A stretch of DNA of 43,771 bases from an uncultured Pseudomonadota bacterium (GCA_902790255.1 CADARG010000012.1:1-43771), one strand, 5' to 3'; shown: positions 7,180 to 16,891, counted from the first letter of the stretch. Notes: generated by a model from the letters alone, not told the origin. Numbers and translations are program-made.

Positions 7180-7875
7180 TTATTGATTTCTAAGATAAGG
7201 AACGTAATGGTACGCAACCAAAAGATTTACCATGATCTTAAACATACCATGCCAGAAAACATGGCCCTTTGTGCCTTGGTTTAAGACATGAGCTATCTTG
7301 GCTATTGCATTTAAGTAGAATGCTTTTGAACCATCGTATCTATTAATAATTTCTTGGAAATCCATCTCATCGACTTTTGAAAAATCAAATTTAGCGTCAA
7401 TGGCTCCCTTTGAATTTTTTCCGTTTAGAGAATTAGCAGTGGCAGTGTATGCTAAGTCGTCAAGTAAAACACGAATTTCATTAGAACCAACTACGCTATC
7501 GGAAGGCAAATTCCAAACATCCTGTATATGTTTACCAAACTCGGAGCCGACATCTTCAAAAGTTTCTACTTCTCCGCCGCTCAAAAAATCTGAAGGGAAA
7601 TCGTTAAGTTCAGAAAATTTCATTCTCGATAGAAGCGTCATTGCTTTTACTTTTGCGTTTCTGGCTGCATTTTGGCTTCTTTTTTTTACAGGGGCTTTTC
7701 CTTCTGGATCACTTGCCCTTGATGCAGTTAATTCTGGGTCATTTGCCTTTGATGCGGCTAATGACTCTCTAAAATTAGGAGCTTTTTCTCGATGATTTCT
7801 AGCAACCGCAAAAGCATCACCGCTGCACAACAAGAAAATTGCCGCACATGCGACTATCAATTTTTTAATATCCAT
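7180..7875 (-). CDS. Secreted hypothetical protein
   Basis: The product of about 231 residues starts with a clear Sec signal peptide (MDIKKLIVACAAIFLLCSG, cleavage after AFA). I place the start at ATG 7875 because it gives a compact signal peptide; ATG 7890 would add five residues. After cleavage there is a short internal near-duplication (ASKANDPELTASRASDPEGK), a basic stretch, and a mostly helical acidic domain ending in a hydrophobic, Tyr- and His-rich tail (WHGMFKIMVNLLVAYHYV). I do not recognise a family. The gene is monocistronic, with a strong terminator after it, and lies in a region shared with repeat-protein genes, so export to envelope or host is plausible but unproven. Confidence 0.7.
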   Translation of the reverse strand: MDIKKLIVACAAIFLLCSGDAFAVARNHREKAPNFRESLAASKANDPELTASRASDPEGKAPVKKRSQNAARNAKVKAMTLLSRMKFSELNDFPSDFLSGGEVETFEDVGSEFGKHIQDVWNLPSDSVVGSNEIRVLLDDLAYTATANSLNGKNSKGAIDAKFDFSKVDEMDFQEIINRYDGSKAFYLNAIAKIAHVLNQGTKGHVFWHGMFKIMVNLLVAYHYVPYLRNQ

Positions 7876-8062
7876 ATTTTTAGTCCTCATTATTTATCAT
7901 GATTTTAATGATAACCAAAATTAGTTAATTTTTTATTAAATTTTGATTATTTTTGCATCATATTTTGGATTTCTTTCTGAAAATGTCTAATTGACATACT
8001 ATAACTTCGTCAGAGAAAATGATACACTTAGGCGCAAAAGTCAATTTTGGAAAGTTATCATC

Positions 8063-9979
8063 ATGCAGGTGAATGCCTTGAGTAATTTAGATGAAATCAA
8101 TGAGCAGTTATTAAATTCGTTGAATCCGGAGCAGCATGAAGCCGTCATTTCTTTGAATCGCCCACTGTTGGTGTTATCGGGAGCCGGAACGGGAAAGACC
8201 AAAGTCCTCACAACGAAAATTGCTTATATGATCGAAAACGGCTACGCTTTTCCTTCTCAAATTTTAGCGGTAACTTTCAGCAATCGAGCAGCGCGCGAAA
8301 TGAAAGAGCGTTTGTTCGGGTTAACTGCAGGAGCGGATGGAGTGTGGCTTGGTACTTTTCATTCCGTTTGCGTAAGAATTTTACGAAGACATGCGGATTT
8401 GCTCGGCATGAGTCAGGATTTCACGATTATCGACGCAGATGATCAAACGAAATTGGTTCGGCAAATCGCAAAAGAATTAAGTCTGGAAAAAAAATCAGTC
8501 AACGGAATTGTAAACCGCATTAGCCTGTGGAAAGACAAGGGTTATAGATACGATGATTCACGCATCGATCAGGGAATGATTGAAGCTCGAGTTTACAAAA
8601 TTTATCAGGAAAGACTGGAATGTTATGATTCGATGGATTTCGGCGATCTTCTGTTGAATGTGATCAGAATTTTCAAAAATTTTCCTGATGTTTTGCGCCA
8701 TTATCGAGATCAATTCAAATATATTTTGGTCGACGAGTATCAAGATACAAACATGGCGCAATACATTTGGCTGCGGCTATTATCACCTCTCGGAAGTGGC
8801 TTGTGTTGCGTCGGCGACGACGATCAATCCATCTACAGCTGGAGAGGAGCCGAAGTCGGAAACATCTTGCGATTCGAAAAAGATTTCATCAACGCCGAAA
8901 TAGTTCGGCTGGAGAGAAATTATCGTTCCGGCGGACATATTTTGGGAGCGGCGTCCAGTTTGATTTCGAATAATGAAAGCCGATTAGGAAAAAAAATCTG
9001 GACGGAAGGAAATTACGGAGAAAAAGTCAAAGTTAAAAGACTGTATAACGGATTTGACGAGGCAATGTTTGTTGCGGACCAAATCGAAAATTTACGGAGA
9101 CGGGAAGGCAATTCATACGGAACAATGGCTGTGCTGGTGCGCGCAGGGTATCAAACGAGGGAGTTCGAAGACCGATTTATCGCCTACGGAATTCCTTACA
9201 AAGTCGTCGGCGGACTGAAATTTTACGATCGGCAGGAAATAAAAGACGTCGTCGCATACATGCGCTTGGTCCATCAGCCAAACGACAGCTTGGCCTTCGA
9301 AAGAATTGTAAATACTCCGAAAAGAGGCATCGGAGCATCGGCGATTTCAAAATTTTACGAATATTCGAGGGATCACAATGTTTCATTATTTCAAGCGGCA
9401 AAAAATATGGCACTCGAAAATCTCTTGCGTCCGAGCGTGAAAACATCGGTTGAAGCTTTCACAAAATTGATCGAATCCATTCAAGAGAAAAAAGATGCGA
9501 AGCCATCCGAAATCGCGAAATTTATAATTACCGCAACTGGGTATCAGCAAATGCTGAGTCAGGAGAAAACAGTAGAGGCCGAAGGACGTATCGAGAACTT
9601 AAAAGAGTTGACAACCGCGCTGGAAGACTTTCCGGATCTGCCTACTTTCATGGAGCACGTCAGTTTGGTTATGGATTCTCCGCGAAATTTATCTGAAGAG
9701 CTGGTCTCCATCATGACTTTGCACAGCGCAAAAGGGTTGGAATTCGAAAATGTGTTTCTCGCAGGCTGGGAGGAAGGTGTCTTTCCGCACAATCTCAGTT
9801 TGCAGGAAGGCAACTTGGAGGAGGAACGCCGCTTGGCATATGTCGGACTGACTCGTGCGAAAAAACGAGCGTTTATCACTTTTGTGTTGAACCGAAGAGT
9901 TCATAATCAATGGCAAAATAATCCTCCGTCGAGATTTCTAAGAGAATTATCACAGGAAGACATCGAGATTTTGAGATAG
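8063..9979 (+). CDS. uvrD: UvrD/PcrA-type DNA helicase (SF1A)
   Basis: An ATP-driven 3'-5' DNA helicase of the UvrD/PcrA/Rep family, used in excision and mismatch repair and in clearing replication forks. All family motifs are visible: Q-motif LNPEQHEAV, Walker A GAGTGKT, Walker B LVDEYQDTN, motif III VGDDDQSIYSWRGA, motif IV ERNYRS, motif V MTLHSAKGLEFENVFL and motif VI RRLAYVGLTRAKK. From the ATG at 8063 it has 638 residues, shorter than typical UvrD (about 720), because it ends soon after motif VI and lacks the C-terminal Tudor-like extension. The GNAT gene begins immediately after the stop (TAGATG), so the two are co-transcribed. UvrD, PcrA and Rep are hard to tell apart from motifs alone. 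Confidence 0.9.
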   Translation: MQVNALSNLDEINEQLLNSLNPEQHEAVISLNRPLLVLSGAGTGKTKVLTTKIAYMIENGYAFPSQILAVTFSNRAAREMKERLFGLTAGADGVWLGTFHSVCVRILRRHADLLGMSQDFTIIDADDQTKLVRQIAKELSLEKKSVNGIVNRISLWKDKGYRYDDSRIDQGMIEARVYKIYQERLECYDSMDFGDLLLNVIRIFKNFPDVLRHYRDQFKYILVDEYQDTNMAQYIWLRLLSPLGSGLCCVGDDDQSIYSWRGAEVGNILRFEKDFINAEIVRLERNYRSGGHILGAASSLISNNESRLGKKIWTEGNYGEKVKVKRLYNGFDEAMFVADQIENLRRREGNSYGTMAVLVRAGYQTREFEDRFIAYGIPYKVVGGLKFYDRQEIKDVVAYMRLVHQPNDSLAFERIVNTPKRGIGASAISKFYEYSRDHNVSLFQAAKNMALENLLRPSVKTSVEAFTKLIESIQEKKDAKPSEIAKFIITATGYQQMLSQEKTVEAEGRIENLKELTTALEDFPDLPTFMEHVSLVMDSPRNLSEELVSIMTLHSAKGLEFENVFLAGWEEGVFPHNLSLQEGNLEEERRLAYVGLTRAKKRAFITFVLNRRVHNQWQNNPPSRFLRELSQEDIEILR

Positions 9980-10747
9980 ATGATAAATTTAATCTCCAAT
10001 CAATTGGACGCGAATATTATCGGAAAATTGGTCTATCTTCCAAGATGTATGAAAATGAATGTGTTGCAAAACAAGAAATCGGTTCTCGTGAACACTGGAA
10101 TTCCGTGCGATATGTTCAACGTTGCATGTTTGATTGATTGCGACGCCGATTTGAAATCGATTTCAGACTCTTTTCACAATTTTCCTTTTGCATGGTGGGT
10201 TGGATTTGGAAGTGATTACGAAAAATGCGTGCAAAAACTTGAAAAATTCGGTGTAAAAAATCCTGAAATTGAATCGGGAATGTATGCAGATATATCAAAA
10301 ACAAATAGAATTTCAGATTGTAAAATTTTACATATATCCTCAGTTACGAATTTAACATCGTTGTGGGATTTCGTTGCAGTTTACAAAAAGCTGCTGCCTG
10401 CAGATGCAAAAGCGATAGAGCAATTTTATCTGTCAGCATCTCCGTTTATTTTTGGAAAACAATCACCGCTCAAATTGTTCGTCGGGTACGTCGATCAGCA
10501 GCCTGTCTCCACCGGCGCATTGTTCCTGTACGCAAATGTCGCTGGAGTGTGGGACGTTACGACTCTTCCCGATTTCAGAAATATGGGAATCGCAACAAAT
10601 ATGGTTCGCCACGCGCTTTTTTATGCACATGATGTATTTGGATATCGAACGGGAGTTCTGACCGCGACGAAATCCGGAGAAAAAGTCTATCAAAAAATCG
10701 GATTTCAGAAGATCAAAGAGTTTTTTATTTTTAACATTCCTGCTTAA
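9980..10747 (+). CDS. GNAT family N-acetyltransferase
   Basis: The 255-residue product has a C-terminal GNAT fold. A beta-strand segment PVSTGALFLYANVAGVWDV is followed by the acetyl-CoA-binding motif TLPDFRNMGIATNMVRHAL (Q/RxxGxG/A type), and then LTATKSGEKVYQKIGFQKI, the family's usual last helix-strand unit. The N-terminal 150 residues are less conserved and may bind the acceptor. The substrate cannot be inferred. The ATG follows the helicase stop codon with no gap, so translation is likely coupled. Confidence 0.8.
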   Translation: MINLISNQLDANIIGKLVYLPRCMKMNVLQNKKSVLVNTGIPCDMFNVACLIDCDADLKSISDSFHNFPFAWWVGFGSDYEKCVQKLEKFGVKNPEIESGMYADISKTNRISDCKILHISSVTNLTSLWDFVAVYKKLLPADAKAIEQFYLSASPFIFGKQSPLKLFVGYVDQQPVSTGALFLYANVAGVWDVTTLPDFRNMGIATNMVRHALFYAHDVFGYRTGVLTATKSGEKVYQKIGFQKIKEFFIFNIPA

Positions 10748-10854
10748 AAATTTGGTAAGAAGAAATTACCACTTGCTCCATGGCCGCCGGAAAACCCTCC
10801 TCCGCCTTCGAAATTGCCGTCTTTCCCCCTCTTGGACACTCCACTTTTCTCCAT
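10744..10854 (-). CDS. Possible glycine-rich small protein
   Basis: A 36-codon minus-strand frame encodes a basic start and a Gly-rich tail (GGGGFSGGHGASGNFF). The tail looks like natural protein sequence, not chance, and recalls Gly-rich C-termini of TPM-domain proteins. There is no clear ribosome binding site and the frame overlaps the GNAT stop by four bases, so it may be a remnant or spurious. Confidence 0.25.
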   Translation of the reverse strand: MEKSGVSKRGKDGNFEGGGGFSGGHGASGNFFLPNF

Positions 10855-10930
10855 TGTGGATTTTATTCATTTTCGTAACATCGTGTTTTACACCGGCCAA
10901 TTTTTACGATAGCCAAACTACGGAGAAATT

Positions 10931-11389
10931 TTATTCCAGTATATCCAGAGCTTCGTAGCCCATGTTTGTATGTCGAACCATAAGTTTTACTTTTTTATTT
11001 GGTTCAAGTTCTTTCAAATTTAATTTTTTTAATAGACAAGCATGAATGAAAACATCATCTCCCGAACGTAGCTGCGCGAATCCGAAACCTTTCGACGGAT
11101 TAAACCATTTCACTACGGCAGAAACTTTTTTGGTAACTGCATTCAAAGGATATTTATTATGGGAAAGTAACTTTTTTATTTTTATGATTTGATAGCCTTT
11201 ATCCGACTTTTGCACCGAACAAACTATCACATCGTTTTTCACTAATTCCTTGATATTTGCCCCGTCTACAACAGAGAAATGGAGAAAAACATCCTCCGGA
11301 ATACCCTTTATTTCAACGAAACCATATCCTTTGTATTGATTGAACCATTTTACCGTCCCGGTCATTTCTGTCGTACACTCGTTACTCAT
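10931..11389 (-). CDS. Cold-shock protein with two CSD domains
   Basis: The product of about 152 residues contains two cold-shock (OB-fold) domains that bind single-stranded RNA or DNA. Domain 1 has GTVKWFNQYKGYGFVE and DVFLHFS; domain 2 has AVVKWFNPSKGFGFAQ and DVFIHACLL. These are the RNP1 and RNP2 motifs with their aromatic residues. Double-CSD proteins are common in alphaproteobacteria, where they act as RNA chaperones or regulators. The start is taken at the ATG 11389 (MSNECTTEM); an in-frame upstream ATG at 11404 is possible. The gene is convergent with the GNAT gene. Confidence 0.88.
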   Translation of the reverse strand: MSNECTTEMTGTVKWFNQYKGYGFVEIKGIPEDVFLHFSVVDGANIKELVKNDVIVCSVQKSDKGYQIIKIKKLLSHNKYPLNAVTKKVSAVVKWFNPSKGFGFAQLRSGDDVFIHACLLKKLNLKELEPNKKVKLMVRHTNMGYEALDILE

Positions 11390-11598
11390 TTTATATATCC
11401 ACACTAACTATCTTTAACTATCCGTAATCATCGGCATCAACTATCTATTAGTCTAATCATATCTCTAAAAATTTTATATAAAGTTAATTTGCGATATTTT
11501 TTTTCGAAACTTTGTTAAAGAATGGTTAAAGTTTGCACTTGAACCCACTTTAACCTATTGACCTTTGCTCGGAATATATATAAATTGAACTTCGGTTA

Positions 11599-11672
11599 GG
11601 TCGAGTGGCAGAGTGGTTATGCAGAGGACTGCAAATCCTTGTAGATCGGTCCGATTCCGGTCTCGACCTCCA
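11599..11672 (+). tRNA. tRNA-Cys (GCA)
   Basis: Cloverleaf with acceptor stem GGTCGAG/CTCGACC, discriminator T73 (the Cys identity base), encoded CCA at 11670-11672, and anticodon loop CTGCAAA giving GCA. It lies 53 bases upstream of lptF on the same strand. Confidence 0.94.
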
Positions 11673-11725
11673 TCTTAGATTCTAACTTGTTGAAATATCA
11701 GAGTTTTATAGTATCCGGAAGGAGA

Positions 11726-12775
11726 ATGAGTAGTTTAACCAGGTTGATATTTTTCAGAATCTTCAGAACTACGGTATATTCTACGGTGGCTTTGACTTTT
11801 TGCACCTGGATAGTTCAATCCTCCAAATATTTAGAGTTGCTTAATAACAATTTGAGTTTAGCGAGATTTTTCCGTCTGACCTCTTTTTTATCGGTTGATA
11901 TTATTGCGTTTTTATTACCTATTACGTTGGCGGTGTCTGCGGGATTTGTCTATCATCGATTAGCAGAATCAAACCAAATAGTTGTGCTACAGGCGTCGGG
12001 TATTGCTCCGCAAAAATTGCTCACCCCTTTGATGGAACTGTCTTTTTTAGTTTGCGGATATCTGTATATAAGCAACGCGTATATTTCGCCATCATCTTGG
12101 CGCGAATTCAGGCAAATGGAATTCAATATCAAAAACAACATTGAGCCACCTGAAAATGCTGGACAAATCTTTTCCGGCAGGAATTTTTCGGTGTATGCGC
12201 AAAAATACTACGGTAACTGTGTTTTCGGAAATATTTTTATAACTGACACACGAGAAGAAGGAAAAACATGTACGCTATTTGCAAAAAAGGGAGCAATTGC
12301 AAACAATGTTTTAACTCTTTCGAATGGAGAAAGGTTGGAGGTAAATTTCAACGATCACAAAAATTCTGTTACACGATTTTCGTCGTATGCGTATGATTTG
12401 AAACAAATTCTTGACATACATGAGGTGCAAAAGCGTCCGAATGAAAAATTTCTTTCGGAATTAATACAAGAAATTCCAAGTGATCCTTCAAAAACCAAGG
12501 AGCAAAAAGCACTATTTCATCAGAAAGTTTTATCTCCGTTGCTAACGATAATTTTTTCTTTAATGGCTTTCTTTTTGGTTGGATTGGCTCCGTACGTCCG
12601 AAAAATTACCTACTCAAGGATCGCTTTTCTGATAACATATATGATAATTGTGCAGGGAAGTTTTTTAACTTTTGCGAATATTGCAACGAAAAATGAAATT
12701 TTTAATTACGTAAATTACGTTTTTGTTTTCGTCATGCTGTTGGTTTCGATTTCAATGGTGAGAGAAAAGGCATGA
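11726..12775 (+). CDS. lptF: LPS export permease LptF
   Basis: LptF is one of the two membrane subunits of the LptB2FG transporter that extracts LPS from the inner membrane and drives it along the Lpt bridge. The 349-residue product shows the YjgP/YjgQ layout: TM segments near the N-terminus (TVYSTVALTFCTWIV, SVDIIAFLLPITLAVSAGFVY), the characteristic QASGIAPQKLLTPLMELSF coupling region, a periplasmic beta-jellyroll in the middle, and three C-terminal TM segments. The start is ATG 11726 with GGAAGGAGA directly upstream; earlier in-frame codons lack a site. Its stop overlaps the lptG start (ATGA). tRNA-Cys precedes it. Confidence 0.9.
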   Translation: MSSLTRLIFFRIFRTTVYSTVALTFCTWIVQSSKYLELLNNNLSLARFFRLTSFLSVDIIAFLLPITLAVSAGFVYHRLAESNQIVVLQASGIAPQKLLTPLMELSFLVCGYLYISNAYISPSSWREFRQMEFNIKNNIEPPENAGQIFSGRNFSVYAQKYYGNCVFGNIFITDTREEGKTCTLFAKKGAIANNVLTLSNGERLEVNFNDHKNSVTRFSSYAYDLKQILDIHEVQKRPNEKFLSELIQEIPSDPSKTKEQKALFHQKVLSPLLTIIFSLMAFFLVGLAPYVRKITYSRIAFLITYMIIVQGSFLTFANIATKNEIFNYVNYVFVFVMLLVSISMVREKA

Positions 12776-13818
12776 GCAGAATTTTATTCGGTTACATTTT
12801 TAAAAAACAGCTAAAAACCATATTTTTCGTTTCGATATCCGTATTTTTTTTGATTTTGTTGTTTGATTTCGCCGAGGTCAGCAGAAAATTCTCCATAACA
12901 AATCTTTCGGAAATTCTATATGCGCTAAAGCTGTCGTTTTTACGAACTCCTATAACTTTCTGCGAGATAATCAACTATGTTTACTTCATAACGGCAACAT
13001 TCAGTTTATGGGATTTATGTCGATCTCAACAAATCACAATTCTCAAATCGATTGGGAGATCGCCAAAGCAAATTTTGATCCCATTCATAAGTTTTTCTAT
13101 ATTTATTGGAATGTTTTGGCTGTTTATTTTTCATCCGGTCGGTATAAAATCGGAAAATCTGTACAAGAGGGCCGTTGAAGATAACTCATCGTCGTCCATA
13201 GAGAAAAATCACGATATTTGGATAGATTTCGGAAAAGATAAATATGTAGTTTTCATAAAAACCATAGATAAAAACCAACTTTCGGACTTTCATCTGTTTG
13301 ATCTGAAAAAAAATGAGCGTCTGATTGCGAAATCAGGAGAAATCAATTCGAATATCATAACATTGCAGAACGTGTCGCTACTGAAAGATAATCGTTTTCA
13401 AAATTTGGAATTCATGAAGATTTTCGATAATATTTCGTCTGAATTAATCGAGTTACTGTCGTTACCACCTCATCGGCATGACATATTTTCGCTGTATAAA
13501 GTCTATAAAATTCAAAAACAGGACAAAGTTAATTTGAGATTATATGAACTGACGTTGCAGAAACTTTTGGCAAACTGCGCTTCTTTCATATTGTTCGCAT
13601 TGATTGCCGCTGTGATTTGTTTTCCGATAAATCGCTACAAAAGTAAAACTAACATCGCAATGAAAGTAATTTTTTCGGTGTTGTTTTTGAGATTTTCGAA
13701 CAGCTTGCTGGAATCACTGGCTTACGCCGGAGTAATTTCCGTGGTTTTGTCTTCATGGGCTGTTGTACTAATTTTGATATTTTTGTCGATTGCTATTTTA
13801 GTTTGGAAGGAAGCATGA
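12772..13818 (+). CDS. lptG: LPS export permease LptG
   Basis: The second permease subunit of LptB2FG, paralogous to LptF. The 348-residue product has an N-terminal TM segment (TIFFVSISVFFLILLFDFAE), a second in FCEIINYVYFITATFSLWDL, the coupling region TILKSIGRSPKQILIPFISFS, a periplasmic domain (about residues 125-260) and C-terminal TM segments (SFILFALIAAVICFP, WAVVLILIFLSIAILVW). ATGA overlaps with lptF upstream and lptD downstream show tight translational coupling within lptF-lptG-lptD. Confidence 0.9.
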   Translation: MSRILFGYIFKKQLKTIFFVSISVFFLILLFDFAEVSRKFSITNLSEILYALKLSFLRTPITFCEIINYVYFITATFSLWDLCRSQQITILKSIGRSPKQILIPFISFSIFIGMFWLFIFHPVGIKSENLYKRAVEDNSSSSIEKNHDIWIDFGKDKYVVFIKTIDKNQLSDFHLFDLKKNERLIAKSGEINSNIITLQNVSLLKDNRFQNLEFMKIFDNISSELIELLSLPPHRHDIFSLYKVYKIQKQDKVNLRLYELTLQKLLANCASFILFALIAAVICFPINRYKSKTNIAMKVIFSVLFLRFSNSLLESLAYAGVISVVLSSWAVVLILIFLSIAILVWKEA

Positions 13819-15971
13819 GAAAAATTTTATGCGGTAGCTTTATTTTATGCAGTGTTTTTTTCGAAGGAACAGTTTCCGCTGCGGATATCTCTTTTTTAAA
13901 TTCCAATGAGACAGAATATAAAAACGACGTTGTTATCTGTCGAGGAAATGTAATCATTGTTTATAACAAAAAAATTATTTCAGCAGATCAAATATATTTT
14001 GACGAAAAAAATGACGCCATAAAATCCGAAGGCAATGTCGTAATGAAAGACGAATTCGGTAATGCATATTTTGCAGATTCATTTCAGGTGGAAAGAAATT
14101 TTAAATCGGGTCGTGCCATAAATCTGAAAATTATCTCCCAAGATAAAACTCGTTTAGCAGCTGAAAGCTGTTCGATAATTGATGATGAGTATTTATTGGA
14201 AAATGTGATATTTACTCCATGTTATGAATGTACCGAGTCTGGATCTTTAACTTGGCAACTAAAAGCCAAAACCGTAACTTTTAATCCGAAAAATTATACT
14301 GCATATCAAAACGCAGTATTGGAGGCGTATAACGTCCCTGTTCTTTATACCCCGTATCTTTCTCATGTAAGCTCAAATATCAAAAGAAAGAGTGGGTTTT
14401 TAATACCGAAATTTTCCTATACATCTCAGCAAGGAATTAGTTTATTGATTCCTTATTTGTTCTCTATTTCGGATTCGCAGGAATTAATTTTCAAGCCGAT
14501 AATAACTTCAAGAATAGGGAATGTTCCATGGATTTACTACGGTTGGAGATTTGCACACGGAGAGTTAAATATAGACGCCAGCTTAACAGGTACTAAGTCC
14601 ATAAATAAGCAAGATCTGAACGAAAAAATCCAAAAAATTAAACGCTCCGGATACCGAGGTCATATGTTTGCAAAGTTTCGTTATGAGCTGGATAACAACT
14701 GGCGGACGGGATTTGATATCAATTTGGCGTCCGACAGATATTATCTTAAGAGATTTTCGTTTTTCGATAAGATCGACAGAACTTTGGAATCCAAAGTATA
14801 TTTGGAAGGATTCAATGGCAGAAATTACACGAGGATAAAATCTTCCATATATCAAAGTGAATATCTGGACGCTGCACCGAATTTACTTCCGATGTTGGAG
14901 CACTGTCATTATTTCCAAATTTTCGAGGGAACCTTAAATTTCAACACTGCGTTTATAAATATGGATTTTAAAGACGGAAGAATTTCGCAGAAATATATTT
15001 GCAATCCATCTTGGTACAAGGAAATTTTAATGCCTGGCGGACATATATTTGAGGTCAGCGCAGTTTTATCAGTGCAAGGACTAAAAGTAAAGGAAGAAAC
15101 CAGATCCGACTACAACTCGCATTTTCAGGCAAGACCTCAGTTAAATCTAACGTGGAAATGGCCGCTGCTGGTCGAAACTCCATTACACAATTTGATTTTC
15201 ACCCCGATATTGGGAACTTCTCTTTCCGAAAACAAAAAGTATTACGATGCCTTTGAAACTCCATTCGACGAACTTAACGAATCGAACGTATTTTCCAACA
15301 ACAGATCGATTTCTCCATACAATGTAGATTCCGGTAAGCGCTACTTTTACGGATTTCATGTCGACGGATATCACGACACCAAAAACATTTATCATCTCGC
15401 ACTGGGTCAATCTTTCGAATTAACCGAACCTCAGAAACGCTTGGAATCATCGGGTTTGAAATATAAAAAATCGAATATAGTCGGTGCCTTGGATATTTTC
15501 TTTACTCAGAATTTCACTTTTTCTTCAAGCGGCAGTTATTCCCAGCAAAATAAGCGTTTTGATCGAATAGAAGCCGGAATAAATTACAGCGACGAAAAAT
15601 TCTCCGCGGGAATAATGGGATTTAGAGGAAAACAGTGCTTCTATAATCCATTTAAGATTCAACAAAACTTTATAAATGAAAAAAATTCCGAAAAGAAATA
15701 CAAAGGAATAACTTTCAACACCAGCTATAAAATCAGTTCACAATCGCAATTCAACTACGGAATCGTCCTGGGAAACCGAAATGATGTTATGAGTTCCGCA
15801 GATAAATCCAACAGCGGTAAACTGAAACTGTTGAAACACGGAGTTAGCGTCAACTTTGAAAATGAATGTACAAAAGTTTTGGTACAGTGTGAACGTGAAA
15901 ACAAACACGGAGCAGATTTACACCCAGAAACAACATTCAGAGTGGTTGTCCAGCTAAAAAAGTTAGGTTGA
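13815..15971 (+). CDS. lptD: LPS-assembly outer-membrane protein LptD
   Basis: LptD is the outer-membrane barrel that receives LPS from the Lpt bridge and inserts it in the outer leaflet. The 718-residue product has a signal peptide (MRKILCGSFILCSVF, cleavage near VSA), an N-terminal OstA/jellyroll domain (ENDVVICRGNVIIV-like strands through residue 160), then the LptD barrel with PVLYTPYLSH, KRKSGFLIPKFSYTS and many alternating beta strands to the C-terminus. Cys residues at the domain junction (CSIIDD, FTPCYECTESG) could form the structural disulfides. The start ATG 13815 overlaps the lptG stop. The surA gene that often follows in proteobacteria is absent; prmA lies convergent. Confidence 0.9.
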   Translation: MRKILCGSFILCSVFFEGTVSAADISFLNSNETEYKNDVVICRGNVIIVYNKKIISADQIYFDEKNDAIKSEGNVVMKDEFGNAYFADSFQVERNFKSGRAINLKIISQDKTRLAAESCSIIDDEYLLENVIFTPCYECTESGSLTWQLKAKTVTFNPKNYTAYQNAVLEAYNVPVLYTPYLSHVSSNIKRKSGFLIPKFSYTSQQGISLLIPYLFSISDSQELIFKPIITSRIGNVPWIYYGWRFAHGELNIDASLTGTKSINKQDLNEKIQKIKRSGYRGHMFAKFRYELDNNWRTGFDINLASDRYYLKRFSFFDKIDRTLESKVYLEGFNGRNYTRIKSSIYQSEYLDAAPNLLPMLEHCHYFQIFEGTLNFNTAFINMDFKDGRISQKYICNPSWYKEILMPGGHIFEVSAVLSVQGLKVKEETRSDYNSHFQARPQLNLTWKWPLLVETPLHNLIFTPILGTSLSENKKYYDAFETPFDELNESNVFSNNRSISPYNVDSGKRYFYGFHVDGYHDTKNIYHLALGQSFELTEPQKRLESSGLKYKKSNIVGALDIFFTQNFTFSSSGSYSQQNKRFDRIEAGINYSDEKFSAGIMGFRGKQCFYNPFKIQQNFINEKNSEKKYKGITFNTSYKISSQSQFNYGIVLGNRNDVMSSADKSNSGKLKLLKHGVSVNFENECTKVLVQCERENKHGADLHPETTFRVVVQLKKLG

Positions 15972-16048
15972 TTCTGCAGCAGGGGAAAACAACGAAAAAG
16001 TCCCGTGTCTGAGAAACAGCCAGTTGCATTTTTTAGTAGCCATTGATG

Positions 16049-16891
16049 CTACGCTGCTTCCAGCACCAAAGTCGTCCAACCATTGTAATCATATCTATGT
16101 CTGATCTTTAAGCCAAACGAAGTAAATTTCTTTTCAACGGAATCATCGTCGGAAGTGAATCCGGAAAGCACTAAAACTCCGCCACTTGCCAGAGACTCAA
16201 CGATATAATCACTCATAGATATCAGTGGTTCTGCCAGAATATTTGCTACGACAAAATCGTACTTATTTTCTGAAAATTCGCATGCTCGATTTTGGAAAAT
16301 TTTCACACGAGAAACAACTTTGTTGATAACGATATTTTCTTTCGATACACGCACCGCCTCCGCGTCATTGTCGCAAGCGGTAATGTCTCGAGCCCCCAAT
16401 CTGGCAAGAGCAATGCTCAAAATGCAAGATCCGCAACCAATGTCCAACACTTTTTTGTGCTTGTCGGAATCAAAAAAGGTTTCGCAGGCAACCAGACAAC
16501 GATTTGTCGTTGGATGTTCCCCTGTTCCAAAGGCTGTCGCAGCAGCGATTTCTATCATCATTTTATCTGAGGGATGATTTGCGCTTCTGAGATGAGGTCC
16601 GTAAATGTAAAACCCTCCGACATTGATTGGTTTGAAATTTTCAAAACACTTTTCCAACCAATTTTCTTCTTCTAACGGTTCGTTTTCTATTACCGAAAAT
16701 TCGTAGTCAGATAACACTTTGTGAATCTCGTGAACGTCAAGCTTTTTCGAGCTTAAAATTTCCACAATCCAAGACTTATACCTCTGAACGCAAGACACTG
16801 ACAGAAATGTCTCGTCATTCAGCAAATCTACAGCACCAAAAGCATCGTTTATATTAAAATTTCCTATAACACACTTAAAGATCTGACTCAT
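16049..16891 (-). CDS. prmA: Ribosomal protein L11 methyltransferase
   Basis: PrmA trimethylates ribosomal protein L11 using S-adenosylmethionine. Visible motifs in the 280-residue product are TAFGTGEHPTTNRCL (substrate/SAM loop typical of PrmA), motif I KVLDIGCGSCILSIALARLGA, an acidic motif II (ACDNDAEAV) and VANILAEPLI. The N-terminal 100 residues correspond to the L11-binding domain. The ATG at 16891 overlaps the infC stop codon (ATGA), so expression is coupled to IF-3. This is an unusual partner, since infC is normally followed by rpmI and rplT. Confidence 0.92.
   Translation of the reverse strand: MSQIFKCVIGNFNINDAFGAVDLLNDETFLSVSCVQRYKSWIVEILSSKKLDVHEIHKVLSDYEFSVIENEPLEEENWLEKCFENFKPINVGGFYIYGPHLRSANHPSDKMMIEIAAATAFGTGEHPTTNRCLVACETFFDSDKHKKVLDIGCGSCILSIALARLGARDITACDNDAEAVRVSKENIVINKVVSRVKIFQNRACEFSENKYDFVVANILAEPLISMSDYIVESLASGGVLVLSGFTSDDDSVEKKFTSFGLKIRHRYDYNGWTTLVLEAA

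Noticed and set aside
10752-10958. 68-codon plus-strand frame after the GNAT gene
   Set aside because: Composition is not coding-like, it overlaps the convergent cold-shock gene end, and it has no signals or motifs.
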